Shown here: in pieces, positions 10,052 to 18,138 of the stretch
Layout: the number at the start of each line of letters is the position of its first letter
Position numbering within the stretch: position 1 is the stretch's first letter
Program-made: the position numbers and the translations under genes
The notes under the pieces: generated by a model
The model's database searches: none
What the model was told of the DNA's origin: nothing
Seen by the model: only the letters and a program-made list of their open reading frames with translations
Source: Paramacrobiotus metropolitanus
Lineage: Eukaryota; Tardigrada; Eutardigrada; Parachela; Macrobiotidae
DNA length: 64,000 nucleotides
Assembly: GCF_019649055.1 (NCBI RefSeq)
Contig: NW_026570371.1
Location: forward strand, 62,001 to 126,000
Direction: 5' to 3'

Positions 10052-10334
10052 AATAATATTCGATAGAATATCTGACACGGTAGACTTAGACGTCTCCGTG
10101 AGCTGCTACCGAAATTAACTAACCTAAATTTAACTAACCTAACTTTAAACGACCAGTAGCTTAAAAGTAGCTTAACTTGGTCTGATATCTGACATGGTGG
10201 CTTAGAAGTAGCTTAACCATATCTGACATGGCTTAACCATATCTACCCTTATCTGCCATGTTAGCTTAGAAGTAGCTAACCAGTAAGATGAACTAACAAA
10301 GTAGGTAGGAGTCTAACACCGCGTGTTTCGTCTC
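10052..10334 (+). other. Noncoding spacer after pol with short repeats and an acceptor-like site
   Basis: This AT-richer gap contains repeated words (GAAGTAGCTTA, ATATCTGACATGG, AACTAACCTAA). It ends in a pyrimidine-rich run, TTTCGTCTCATGACAG, whose AG is at 10340-10341, resembling a 3' splice site just before ATG 10356. This would suit a spliced subgenomic mRNA for the downstream ORFs; that is inference. Confidence 0.4.
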
Positions 10335-13280
10335 ATGACAGCGCCCCATTCAACGATGGAAGGACGCCGACGTACTGATCGCTCAGATGACTCCGACCGA
10401 AGCAACCGCACACACCCATATTCACGACCGGAATCCCGGTCGGGCGGATCTTCCACTCGGTCGTCTAACCGGCCTCCGAGTGTACAGGTACCGAATATCA
10501 GAGCAAACTTAACTGCTGAGCAGCTGGCTACTATGTCAGTCGGCCCCAGTTCACGGGCCGACACACCGCTACCGCGGTCCCAGCCTCTGCCACCTCGAGC
10601 CATTCCGCCACAATATTGGCCGCCAGGGACATTCTCTGACGATACCGGACTCCTGGTGAACGCAGCAGTAGCTGGCACCCAGCCAAGCTCTACGTCGGGC
10701 CAAACGGTCCGACGTTATCCTCGTGGCCAAACCGGCCCACCTCAACCAATCCTGTATGGTGGCCTACCGACCACTTCGGCAAATCAGCCGATCTTTACAA
10801 CTGCGGCAGTCGGGCCAACGGTCATGACTACGCCGGTCTATACTGGACCGCGGCCACAGTTTACTCCACCGCCATACTACAACCCACATTATGGATATCC
10901 ACCGTATCCTGCGCCTGGACCTTCAAACCAGCCGCAGCCAGATCCAAACCAATGGCGATACCCACCACCGTGGATGTATCCGCCAGGACCTTATGGATAT
11001 CCACCGCCTTACGGCGGATATGGAGCATACGGCCAACCGCCATATAGCCCACCTTCAGCGGCACAACCTGACCCTACGGGCCAGGCGCCGTCTGACTCGT
11101 CCATCGGACCTCCACGAGCGGGACCGGAGGCGTACAGAACTCCAGCGCCCCCGGAAACCCAGTCAAGCACATCACGGCCCGACGGGTTACGTGATTACCC
11201 ATTACGGGTATTCGTGGACGGACGACTAACAGTTTACAACCGGCCAGAAGAGGTTCCACCAGCTTTGGCGGCCCAACTTGGCCTAGCCGAACCGGAACCA
11301 GTGGCAGGGCCAGCACTGAACCCAGTGTTGGCTGGGCGTGACCAGACTGTCCTACCGACAGAACCTGTGTCATCGCCAATGCCAGATGAAGAGGAAGACG
11401 AAGGGGACCTCCAGGTGGATCTAACCACCCCACCAATGAGGATAGAATCCCCTACAGAACTTTTGGCCGACGGCCGGACTCCACTCTATCAACTTCATGA
11501 CAACCTGAAGGATGTGGAGAATGCCATCCAAGAATTGGAAGCCATGATTCGAGAGTTGGACAGGCGCAGCCCTCACTACCGTGAGTTGGCCAAGCGCATC
11601 CTCCTCGATCAAGAAGAGTTCCGGCACCTCGCACACGAACTTAGCGAGGAAATTGCGACCCGCCAGGCTCAGCACGAGATATTTCCTTTGCATGACCAAA
11701 CCGGTCAGGCATTGCTGGCGGCATCTCGCAGGCTGAGGGACCAGCTGGTACAGCACCGGACGGACAGACAGCTGAGGACAGAAGGATCCGCAGCACCAAC
11801 ACGTCCGCCACCAGCACCATCAGCACAGCCTCCCCCACAGAACCCAACAGTCGTAGTTACCGCTACGACAGGGGAATCTTCCGCGCCACCAGTAGCCCAG
11901 CCTACGTCTACCGACGAGGCAATGTTAACGGCCACTGGATTGGAACCGCGAGAACCGGCATCACCTCCGTATGACCTGAGGGCTTATCCAGACATACCGC
12001 CTCTGGAACGCGAACTTCACGCGGCGGAACTCCTAGAGGAGGAAATCCGCAAAGCCATCACCAGTCTGAAAGGCGTGGACATCGCCACTATGCGGAGAAA
12101 AGTCGCGTTGGACTTAGAATTCCAACGCGTCCTGGAATACATAACCAGGATTCGAAGGGCCATGCTGCGGTTTATGGATAAGCCACTTAACACGGCCAAT
12201 GACGCGCCAGCGTTGCGTGATTTCCGTAACCGGCAATACCAGCTTGGCCTGATCGATGAAGCACTTAGGCGCGTGTTGCCTAAACCCCGACCGGGGCAGC
12301 CAACACGTGTCGGACAAACTGGACTTCTCACGCCGACACTTTCCTCAACACGCCAACCGGCGGAAGAATTGAGGATGCGGTTTTTGAGAATCATGCGGAT
12401 CCCGGCTGAACGATTTGCAGCCGGACCGGCACTTAGTCGACCAGCCAGCGCGTCGGATACAGAAACCGACAGCGACATCGACTGGTTCGACATGCCAGAT
12501 CCAATCCCAGTACCAGGATTAACAGCTCCGCCTGACCATATGGTCGCGCCAGAACGACAGGTCCACCCTAGACCAGGTTCACTGGCGCCGCCACCAGAAA
12601 TAGCGGAACGCCTGGGACTGATTATGAGGGCCAACGTCACGCAAGGCAGACCGGCTTATGCGGACGACTTCCCTGTGTTAAACCAACTGGTTAACGAAAA
12701 TCAACCGGCCCTCCGTACCATACGTCAACAATGGGACGAAGAACAAGCAGCAGCGGACCGACGGTTAAGCGATGCTGACACCGGACCCATTAGGATGACG
12801 ATCCCTCAGGCAATGAGGAATAGAAACCTCATTAGAGATGACGAGGACATTGAGCGCCGCCTAACTAACCGGATCCAAGATCTCAGCCCATTTGACCCAG
12901 AAGCGGTCAGGCTGACAGAACAGCAACAGAGCCTTACCCAACGGTTGGCTCTACTCCGGGAACTCACTCCGAACAGTACGATGCCTACCGGCCAATCGTT
13001 AACTGTTTTGGACCACACCACAAGATGGATCCGAGAGTTCATCGAAGATTACTGGAAGGTCCAACGACCTGGCCCGTCAACGACGGCACGCCCCAGTGAC
13101 TTCGACCCAGTAAATGAATGGCGACCATCACCAGTGTCCGGGCCAGCACCTTTGGCCCTGACATATGAACCGGTCGCCTCATCATCAGGCGGACAGCCAA
13201 TTCCAGCTGAGTTGGCCCAGGCCCTAACGGTGCCTGGTCCAACATCAAGCTACCCGTGGACACTGCTGGACCTGCAATAG
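10335..13280 (+). CDS. Accessory ORF A, first part: Pro/Tyr-rich then coiled-coil protein, unknown
   Basis: About 981 codons from ATG 10335 (a second ATG at 10356 would be first if the acceptor at 10341 is used). Order: Arg/Ser-rich start; Pro/Gly/Tyr low-complexity stretch (about 10850-11070, repeated GYPPPYG-type words); acidic segment; then helical, heptad-like segments around 11490-11690 and 12000-12190 that resemble each other loosely, and further charged helices to 13100. No catalytic motif, signal peptide or membrane span was recognised. Codon style matches pol, so it belongs to the element. The frame ends at TAG 13278-13280, but plausible coding continues in the -1 frame from about 13250, so this is probably the N-terminal part of a longer protein. 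A structural or RNA-binding role is only a guess. Confidence 0.6.
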   Translation: MTAPHSTMEGRRRTDRSDDSDRSNRTHPYSRPESRSGGSSTRSSNRPPSVQVPNIRANLTAEQLATMSVGPSSRADTPLPRSQPLPPRAIPPQYWPPGTFSDDTGLLVNAAVAGTQPSSTSGQTVRRYPRGQTGPPQPILYGGLPTTSANQPIFTTAAVGPTVMTTPVYTGPRPQFTPPPYYNPHYGYPPYPAPGPSNQPQPDPNQWRYPPPWMYPPGPYGYPPPYGGYGAYGQPPYSPPSAAQPDPTGQAPSDSSIGPPRAGPEAYRTPAPPETQSSTSRPDGLRDYPLRVFVDGRLTVYNRPEEVPPALAAQLGLAEPEPVAGPALNPVLAGRDQTVLPTEPVSSPMPDEEEDEGDLQVDLTTPPMRIESPTELLADGRTPLYQLHDNLKDVENAIQELEAMIRELDRRSPHYRELAKRILLDQEEFRHLAHELSEEIATRQAQHEIFPLHDQTGQALLAASRRLRDQLVQHRTDRQLRTEGSAAPTRPPPAPSAQPPPQNPTVVVTATTGESSAPPVAQPTSTDEAMLTATGLEPREPASPPYDLRAYPDIPPLERELHAAELLEEEIRKAITSLKGVDIATMRRKVALDLEFQRVLEYITRIRRAMLRFMDKPLNTANDAPALRDFRNRQYQLGLIDEALRRVLPKPRPGQPTRVGQTGLLTPTLSSTRQPAEELRMRFLRIMRIPAERFAAGPALSRPASASDTETDSDIDWFDMPDPIPVPGLTAPPDHMVAPERQVHPRPGSLAPPPEIAERLGLIMRANVTQGRPAYADDFPVLNQLVNENQPALRTIRQQWDEEQAAADRRLSDADTGPIRMTIPQAMRNRNLIRDDEDIERRLTNRIQDLSPFDPEAVRLTEQQQSLTQRLALLRELTPNSTMPTGQSLTVLDHTTRWIREFIEDYWKVQRPGPSTTARPSDFDPVNEWRPSPVSGPAPLALTYEPVASSSGGQPIPAELAQALTVPGPTSSYPWTLLDLQ

Positions 13281-13489
13281 CGGACAGCAGTATAGAAGTT
13301 CCACCGCAGGACGTCGAAATGGACGTGAGCCTGCCTGATAAAACCTTCGATCTTTCGCCGGAGAAGCCGGTCGAATTGGAGTCGACACCAGTCCAACCGG
13401 CTGGTGAACCGATAAGTCCAATGGCTGTTGAGGCACCAACGGTGTCATCACAGCCCACCTTGAAAACCAATCGAAGGCGATACATCTAG
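13250..13489 (+). CDS. Accessory ORF A, middle segment in the -1 frame
   Basis: A frame open across the end of the first part encodes an acidic Pro/Glu/Val-rich stretch (contains VPPQDVEMDV and SPEKPVELES) of the same composition as its neighbours, stopping at TAG 13487-13489. It has no ATG at its start. The original frame is full of stops here, while this one is clean, so the coding frame most likely moves to -1 near 13220-13256 and returns by +1 between 13464 and 13489. Confidence 0.5.
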   Translation, partial: LPVDTAGPAIADSSIEVPPQDVEMDVSLPDKTFDLSPEKPVELESTPVQPAGEPISPMAVEAPTVSSQPTLKTNRRRYI

Positions 13490-16094
13490 TGGCACCCTTG
13501 TTGTCCGACTAACGGACAGGAAATCGACAGGAGGAAGGCCAGAACCAGCCACTCCTGCCACAACAAGCGGCCCACAGTCGCCCAGGTTCAAGAAGAACAA
13601 GAGGACTCCTCCAGAAGCCGAAGAGCCTCCTTCGCAGCGGTCACTCCCACCTTGGAGAGAACCGCGTGAAAACCTGGAATTAACTCGTCCAACCAGGCCC
13701 ACTCTACCAGCGTGGAGTGGCCTGCCAAGGGACTTCGACGTTCCCGGCCCTACCAGGCCCGGCCCGTCCATACTTAAACCGAAGAAGGCGGAACCACCGA
13801 CTTTGACACTTCGTGGCCTACCGGCCAAGAAGAAGAAGTCGCCGCCGAAGAACTTTCCTGGCAAGGGATACGTGCTCTCCCCACCGGAAGCACCAGCAAT
13901 TCCGTCAGGAACAACTCAGCCATTGCGGGACGAACCTCCAACGAGGCATCGCATCCGATTGACTCAAACGGAGTCGTGGGATGACCCGCATAATCGAGCT
14001 GTAAGCGAGATCGTAGAAGTGGATCTTCGCCTGAACCTAACTGAGGAGGACATGCGCCAGCGACTACGCGCTGGCGATCCCACATTAACGGACCGTGAGA
14101 TTGACCGCATCAACCGAGGATGTCAATTGATGGTCCAAGAACGAACAATCCTCATCAGAAAGCTGATGGCCATGCGGAGCAAAAGCCAGGCCCTTCGCCA
14201 ACGCAAGTTGCCTAGCGAGATCATCGAGTATGCCATCTATATCAGGGGCCCACACATTAACCCAAGGGCATGGACAGTTGAACCACGCCCGCGACCAGGC
14301 CAGCCAGTGGAAGACGAACTTCCACCAGAAGAGGCAGAAAGTGAGGACGAACGTCCTCAACTGCCAGCGGCCTTCTGGGGCGTCTCGTCCAGCGAGGAGT
14401 CGGAGATCGAAGAAGATTTGGACGAACATGTCCAAAGGGCGTTATATGAGACCAGTCAGGTCCGGCCACCTTCAACGAAGGAATCGCCACGCCGAAGTCG
14501 ATCTCCATCAAAAAGAACTTCTCCTGGACGCGCCACATCAACCCCGGCGCGAATGCCTAGTATGCCGGCCATCGAACCGGCACCTGCCAGGTTCACACCG
14601 AGCCGGCCAGGCAAATCCCCGACCAAAGAGAGGATGGACACTACACCTCCTCAGCAGCCAACCATGACTATTACTGTGGAACGAATCGCAGCACCTACGG
14701 TGTCTGCAGGTTCATCACTTGAGCCAGTAACGGTCACAGTTAGGACTCCTGCACCAATGGTTGCAGAATCGGCCAGAATGACGGTGCAGATAACTCCGGC
14801 TGTCTCGGACCAAGAAGTGGAAACCGACACGGCCCTGATGCCCATGAGTGCTCTCACTCCTACCGAGCAGAGACACTTATATGTCCACTCCGACCAAAAT
14901 GAGCGACGGCGATACCGGTTCCTGCTCACAAAGAGACAGGAGGCGAAGGAGCAGAACAACATGGAAGAATATGACATGTTATCTGAGATGCTCGCGCCAC
15001 TAATTTACCGAATGGTAAAAGATTACCGGACCCGTCGCAACCAAAGGGCCTTTCCCCCACCGGAGCAAGACCCAATGATGACTGAAGCCCTGCTGTCAAG
15101 TGCCCCACTGATTGTGGCACCGCCAAAGACGCAGGCATCTCCAGCTTCAGAACCAATGGATACTTCTCCGTCCGGACCTGTGGCCGTAGAGCCACAGCCA
15201 AAACCAGTCCAACCGGAGGAACCACCGAAGGCCACTTCGTCGGCACAAGAATCGGCAGGCCAAAGTCAGTCCGGAACAGGGCCAACGGCCGCTGCTCCGA
15301 CAATATTGATGAACATGCCCGCCAGTGTCGACGACATACCTTTTGGCCGTCCAGTAACTTTCCCCATAACTGGGACACTGGATAATTTGGCACTTGGCAT
15401 GGGTGTGATCCACTCAGCTAACTCCCAACGGAGTAAGCAGCCAAGGAAAGCCAAGAACCCAGAGAGGGCCAGACCGGCCTCTCGTCCAGCTTCTCCTCAA
15501 CCGAGGGCCAAACCGGCCACTCGTCCAAACTCCCCTCAACCGAGTGGAAGTCAGGCGGCCACACCTCGGCCAACATCTAACCCAGAGGCCGAAAGGAACC
15601 GCCAAAAGAAACAAGCGGCCAAGGACAAGAAAAGTCAAGAGGCCAAGATCGCCCAGCTCGAAAAGCGGCTGTCAGGCGACGAAGACGTCCAAGTCCTATC
15701 GGACAGTCCAGATAAACCAGCAGAGCCCGCATTAAATCGCTCACGGCGGGACGAGGAGTATGAACCACGCTTCGGGCCAGAACCGCCCTCAGAAGAAGTC
15801 ATGCTTCCCTCGTCCTGGGACGATGAGGCCGAGCTACCGGATCCTGGACCGGAGGCCACACACATAGAGGTCCCAGCGGATCACTATGTGCGATTAACCG
15901 TGGCAGCCGCCAGGGCTATGAGGCGCGCAACAGGACGAGACATGTACCAATGCCTCGTCTGCGTCCTCCGGTCCCGTATGAAAGGAAGAATACCAGGGCC
16001 TACCGCCGGCGGACCGTGTACTAACGGCACCCTTTATGCGGCGGATGGTATCCCGGATTCTGGACATGGGACTTCTGGTCCGCACACACCGTGA
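13464..16094 (+). CDS. Accessory ORF A, C-terminal part (Pro-rich, helical), unknown
   Basis: The frame is open from about 13464 to TGA 16092-16094, about 876 codons. It has no ATG until about 14052, which argues that it is a continuation rather than an independent gene. Features: a basic Lys-rich patch (about 13828-13860), a helical block with TEEDMRQRLRAGDPTLTD near 14040-14200, a long Pro/Thr-rich region, a second charged helical block near 14870-15050, Pro/Arg repeats RPASRPASPQPR / KPATRPNSPQP at 15470-15545, and a short Cys pair (QCLVC) near 15950. No known domain was recognised. Together with the two upstream segments it spans 5.7 kb. Confidence 0.55.
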   Translation, partial: KPIEGDTSSGTLVVRLTDRKSTGGRPEPATPATTSGPQSPRFKKNKRTPPEAEEPPSQRSLPPWREPRENLELTRPTRPTLPAWSGLPRDFDVPGPTRPGPSILKPKKAEPPTLTLRGLPAKKKKSPPKNFPGKGYVLSPPEAPAIPSGTTQPLRDEPPTRHRIRLTQTESWDDPHNRAVSEIVEVDLRLNLTEEDMRQRLRAGDPTLTDREIDRINRGCQLMVQERTILIRKLMAMRSKSQALRQRKLPSEIIEYAIYIRGPHINPRAWTVEPRPRPGQPVEDELPPEEAESEDERPQLPAAFWGVSSSEESEIEEDLDEHVQRALYETSQVRPPSTKESPRRSRSPSKRTSPGRATSTPARMPSMPAIEPAPARFTPSRPGKSPTKERMDTTPPQQPTMTITVERIAAPTVSAGSSLEPVTVTVRTPAPMVAESARMTVQITPAVSDQEVETDTALMPMSALTPTEQRHLYVHSDQNERRRYRFLLTKRQEAKEQNNMEEYDMLSEMLAPLIYRMVKDYRTRRNQRAFPPPEQDPMMTEALLSSAPLIVAPPKTQASPASEPMDTSPSGPVAVEPQPKPVQPEEPPKATSSAQESAGQSQSGTGPTAAAPTILMNMPASVDDIPFGRPVTFPITGTLDNLALGMGVIHSANSQRSKQPRKAKNPERARPASRPASPQPRAKPATRPNSPQPSGSQAATPRPTSNPEAERNRQKKQAAKDKKSQEAKIAQLEKRLSGDEDVQVLSDSPDKPAEPALNRSRRDEEYEPRFGPEPPSEEVMLPSSWDDEAELPDPGPEATHIEVPADHYVRLTVAAARAMRRATGRDMYQCLVCVLRSRMKGRIPGPTAGGPCTNGTLYAADGIPDSGHGTSGPHTP

Positions 16095-17850
16095 TTGGAC
16101 CAGCATGATGGAACTACACGTGGCTCATCGGCCAGCAGGACTTTCCCGTAGCAGGGACTTTCCTTTCCATCAGATATGCAGGATCATTGCTTACCTGCAC
16201 AACCCAAGAGGGTCCAACCTGACCGATATTGCCAGGACACTCAATGCCCTCTATTACCAGGGAGAAGAGAACCTGGATAAACTCACTACCAGACTGGCTG
16301 ATGAGTTAATTGCGCTGGTCAGGGAAGGAACCCTAGAAACGACCAACGCACACAGGGCGGAAACAATTCGCTTCACCATCCCGGGATTCATCCCACAGAA
16401 GACCCAACGGTCTCTGTATGTGTCACATGACGTTGACACAAAATGGGATCTGGACAGAAAGAAAGCGGTTGGACCGCCGAAGGACAAGCTGACCGGCAGA
16501 GCCAAGGAGGCTTACTTAATCTCCCAAGAGGCCAAACTGCCAAGTCCAAAGAACTTGCCGGTTGAAAAGCCCCCTCGACCATCGGTCACTAGAAGGGAGA
16601 AGGCTGCACGGCAAGAAGTCGAAGAAGAGATGCGCGCGGCCGGAATCCGACCCGTGCCAAGGGACACTGTGTCACTGCCTAACGCAGCTGGCCAGTCCAG
16701 ACCTCCTTCACCGACTCCATCAGCCACATCAACTAAGAGTCGAAAGACTACGGCCACAAAGGCCACGGCTGCAAAGAGGAGCGGTAGGAAGGGCCCGCCA
16801 CCACCGGGCCGAGACATATCGGACTCTGAGGACTCCGAACCGGAGAACTCAGAGGAGGAACAAGAAGAGCCGGACCGGGACCAAACTATGGAATCCCAAA
16901 GGTCCGACTCTGATGACGATGATGACCAGAGCCCTGGTAAACTTACCATGAACGTCCCACCGGACCATGACATGGAAATCCCACCTGGTGATGAGAATCA
17001 GCCACCTAACGGTGACCAGGACATGGAGGACCAGGGCGGCGCAGAAGGCGCCAGTCAGGACCAGAGCGGCGCAGAAGGCGCCGATCAGGAAAGTCAGGCC
17101 AGCGTAGAAGACGCTGAGCCAAGTGGAAGCGGTGCACAGCCCAAACGGGACAGAGTGCGAGACTCCACCTCACCAGAATCGAATGATGGTGAGATCCAAT
17201 GGACTTTACCCGACCCATGCCCGGCCAAACCGCGCATTGATTATGTGCCGCCACCGAGAACCACAGTGGCGAGGAAATGGCCCGGCGGAGATCCATCAAA
17301 GAAGCCGAAGATCTCCAATACGGACGAGACGTGGGCATACATTAAGGCCGCCTTAAAGGCGTTGTCCCAAACGGGTACAACCCTTGCTACAGGAGGCTTG
17401 GCCTTCCAACTCATCCAGAAATGGAATGGCCCACCAATATCCAAGTCCAAGGTGATGAAATACATTAGAATGGCCTATGAAGAAGGAGCCATCCTTCGAA
17501 CTCATCTGCCCAACATGCAGATGTTCTACACGTTCCCACCGGAAAGACGTGACGATGCGCCCCAAGGCTACTGGGAATGGCGGAATGCCATCTTGGCGGT
17601 ACTGACCACCACGCAACATCCCTTGGGCCTGAAAAGAGGCGAAATGGCCAACCAACTCCTTGGACGATACGACGTACAACTTTCGACGTACGATCCTCAG
17701 CTGAGTGACGGGAATGAATATCCCCTAGTCGCCCCAACGGGTTGTACTACCTCAGCGAGGACGTGCGATACATCGTCAAAAAGATGCTGCGCGAAGGCTG
17801 GCTCGAGCAAACTGTCGACGAGCCAGAAGCCCAGCAGCGGTATCGGATGA
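16036..17850 (+). CDS. Accessory ORF B: winged-helix-like protein with acidic centre, unknown
   Basis: Starts at ATG 16036, overlapping the end of ORF A by 59 bp in the +1 frame. The N-terminal 110 residues look like a winged helix-turn-helix (helices around FHQICRIIAYLHN and LTDIARTLNALYY, then a basic strand pair). The centre is Lys/Pro-rich and then highly acidic, with a tandem decapeptide (DQGGAEGASQ / DQSGAEGADQ, about 17029-17090). A second winged-helix-like module spans about 17320-17540 and a third begins about 17560. After a CCCC run at 17732-17735 the sensible frame switches by -1 into the segment ending at 17948. Domain assignment is by eye from helix pattern. A nucleic-acid-binding role is inferred. 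Confidence 0.5.
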   Translation: MRRMVSRILDMGLLVRTHRDWTSMMELHVAHRPAGLSRSRDFPFHQICRIIAYLHNPRGSNLTDIARTLNALYYQGEENLDKLTTRLADELIALVREGTLETTNAHRAETIRFTIPGFIPQKTQRSLYVSHDVDTKWDLDRKKAVGPPKDKLTGRAKEAYLISQEAKLPSPKNLPVEKPPRPSVTRREKAARQEVEEEMRAAGIRPVPRDTVSLPNAAGQSRPPSPTPSATSTKSRKTTATKATAAKRSGRKGPPPPGRDISDSEDSEPENSEEEQEEPDRDQTMESQRSDSDDDDDQSPGKLTMNVPPDHDMEIPPGDENQPPNGDQDMEDQGGAEGASQDQSGAEGADQESQASVEDAEPSGSGAQPKRDRVRDSTSPESNDGEIQWTLPDPCPAKPRIDYVPPPRTTVARKWPGGDPSKKPKISNTDETWAYIKAALKALSQTGTTLATGGLAFQLIQKWNGPPISKSKVMKYIRMAYEEGAILRTHLPNMQMFYTFPPERRDDAPQGYWEWRNAILAVLTTTQHPLGLKRGEMANQLLGRYDVQLSTYDPQLSDGNEYPLVAPTGCTTSARTCDTSSKRCCAKAGSSKLSTSQKPSSGIG

Positions 17851-17948
17851 AGAAAAATCCACCGGATCGCTATGGCCCTCGTCCCACCGAACCCGCCTCC
17901 TTGGCCTCAACCAAGTCCAAGAAGAAGCGGCGCACTTACCATCAGTGA
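17737..17948 (+). CDS. C-terminal end of accessory ORF B in the -1 frame
   Basis: In this frame the third winged-helix-like module is completed (LYYLSEDVRYIVKKML, GWLEQTV) and the protein ends in a basic tail (KSKKKRRTYHQ) at TGA 17946-17948. In the main ORF B frame the same bases give Cys/Ser-rich nonsense-like sequence and an early stop at 17848-17850. The switch falls at the CCCC run 17732-17735, so a one-base homopolymer deletion, a sequencing error, or a real frameshift could explain it. Confidence 0.5.
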
Positions 17949-18138
17949 CCTAGGCGTAGAATTCGCATAGGGTCTAGGGGGTGAACCCGATATAATTCAC
18001 CGGGCAAGAAAAGCCTAGTTAACAAATCACATGTAAAATCATAGGGACGTAAAATATAGGGCGTAATTATCATAGGGACCCGTCATAGAAAGTGGACTTA
18101 ACCTTATTCTGCAAGTTTCATTTCTGTTACCACAGAGA
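17949..18138 (+). other. Spacer with repeated CATAGGG words and splice-acceptor-like end
   Basis: Contains the word CATAGGG or close variants several times (17966, 18040, 18070 regions). It ends in TTTCATTTCTGTTACCACAG (AG at 18134-18135) only three bases before ATG 18139, a strong-looking 3' splice site. It suggests that the last ORF is made from a spliced transcript. Inferred, not shown. Confidence 0.45.

Noticed and set aside
10110-10160. TAACCTAA-like repeats as telomeric sequence
   Set aside because: Only a few irregular copies inside the element's spacer, no array.
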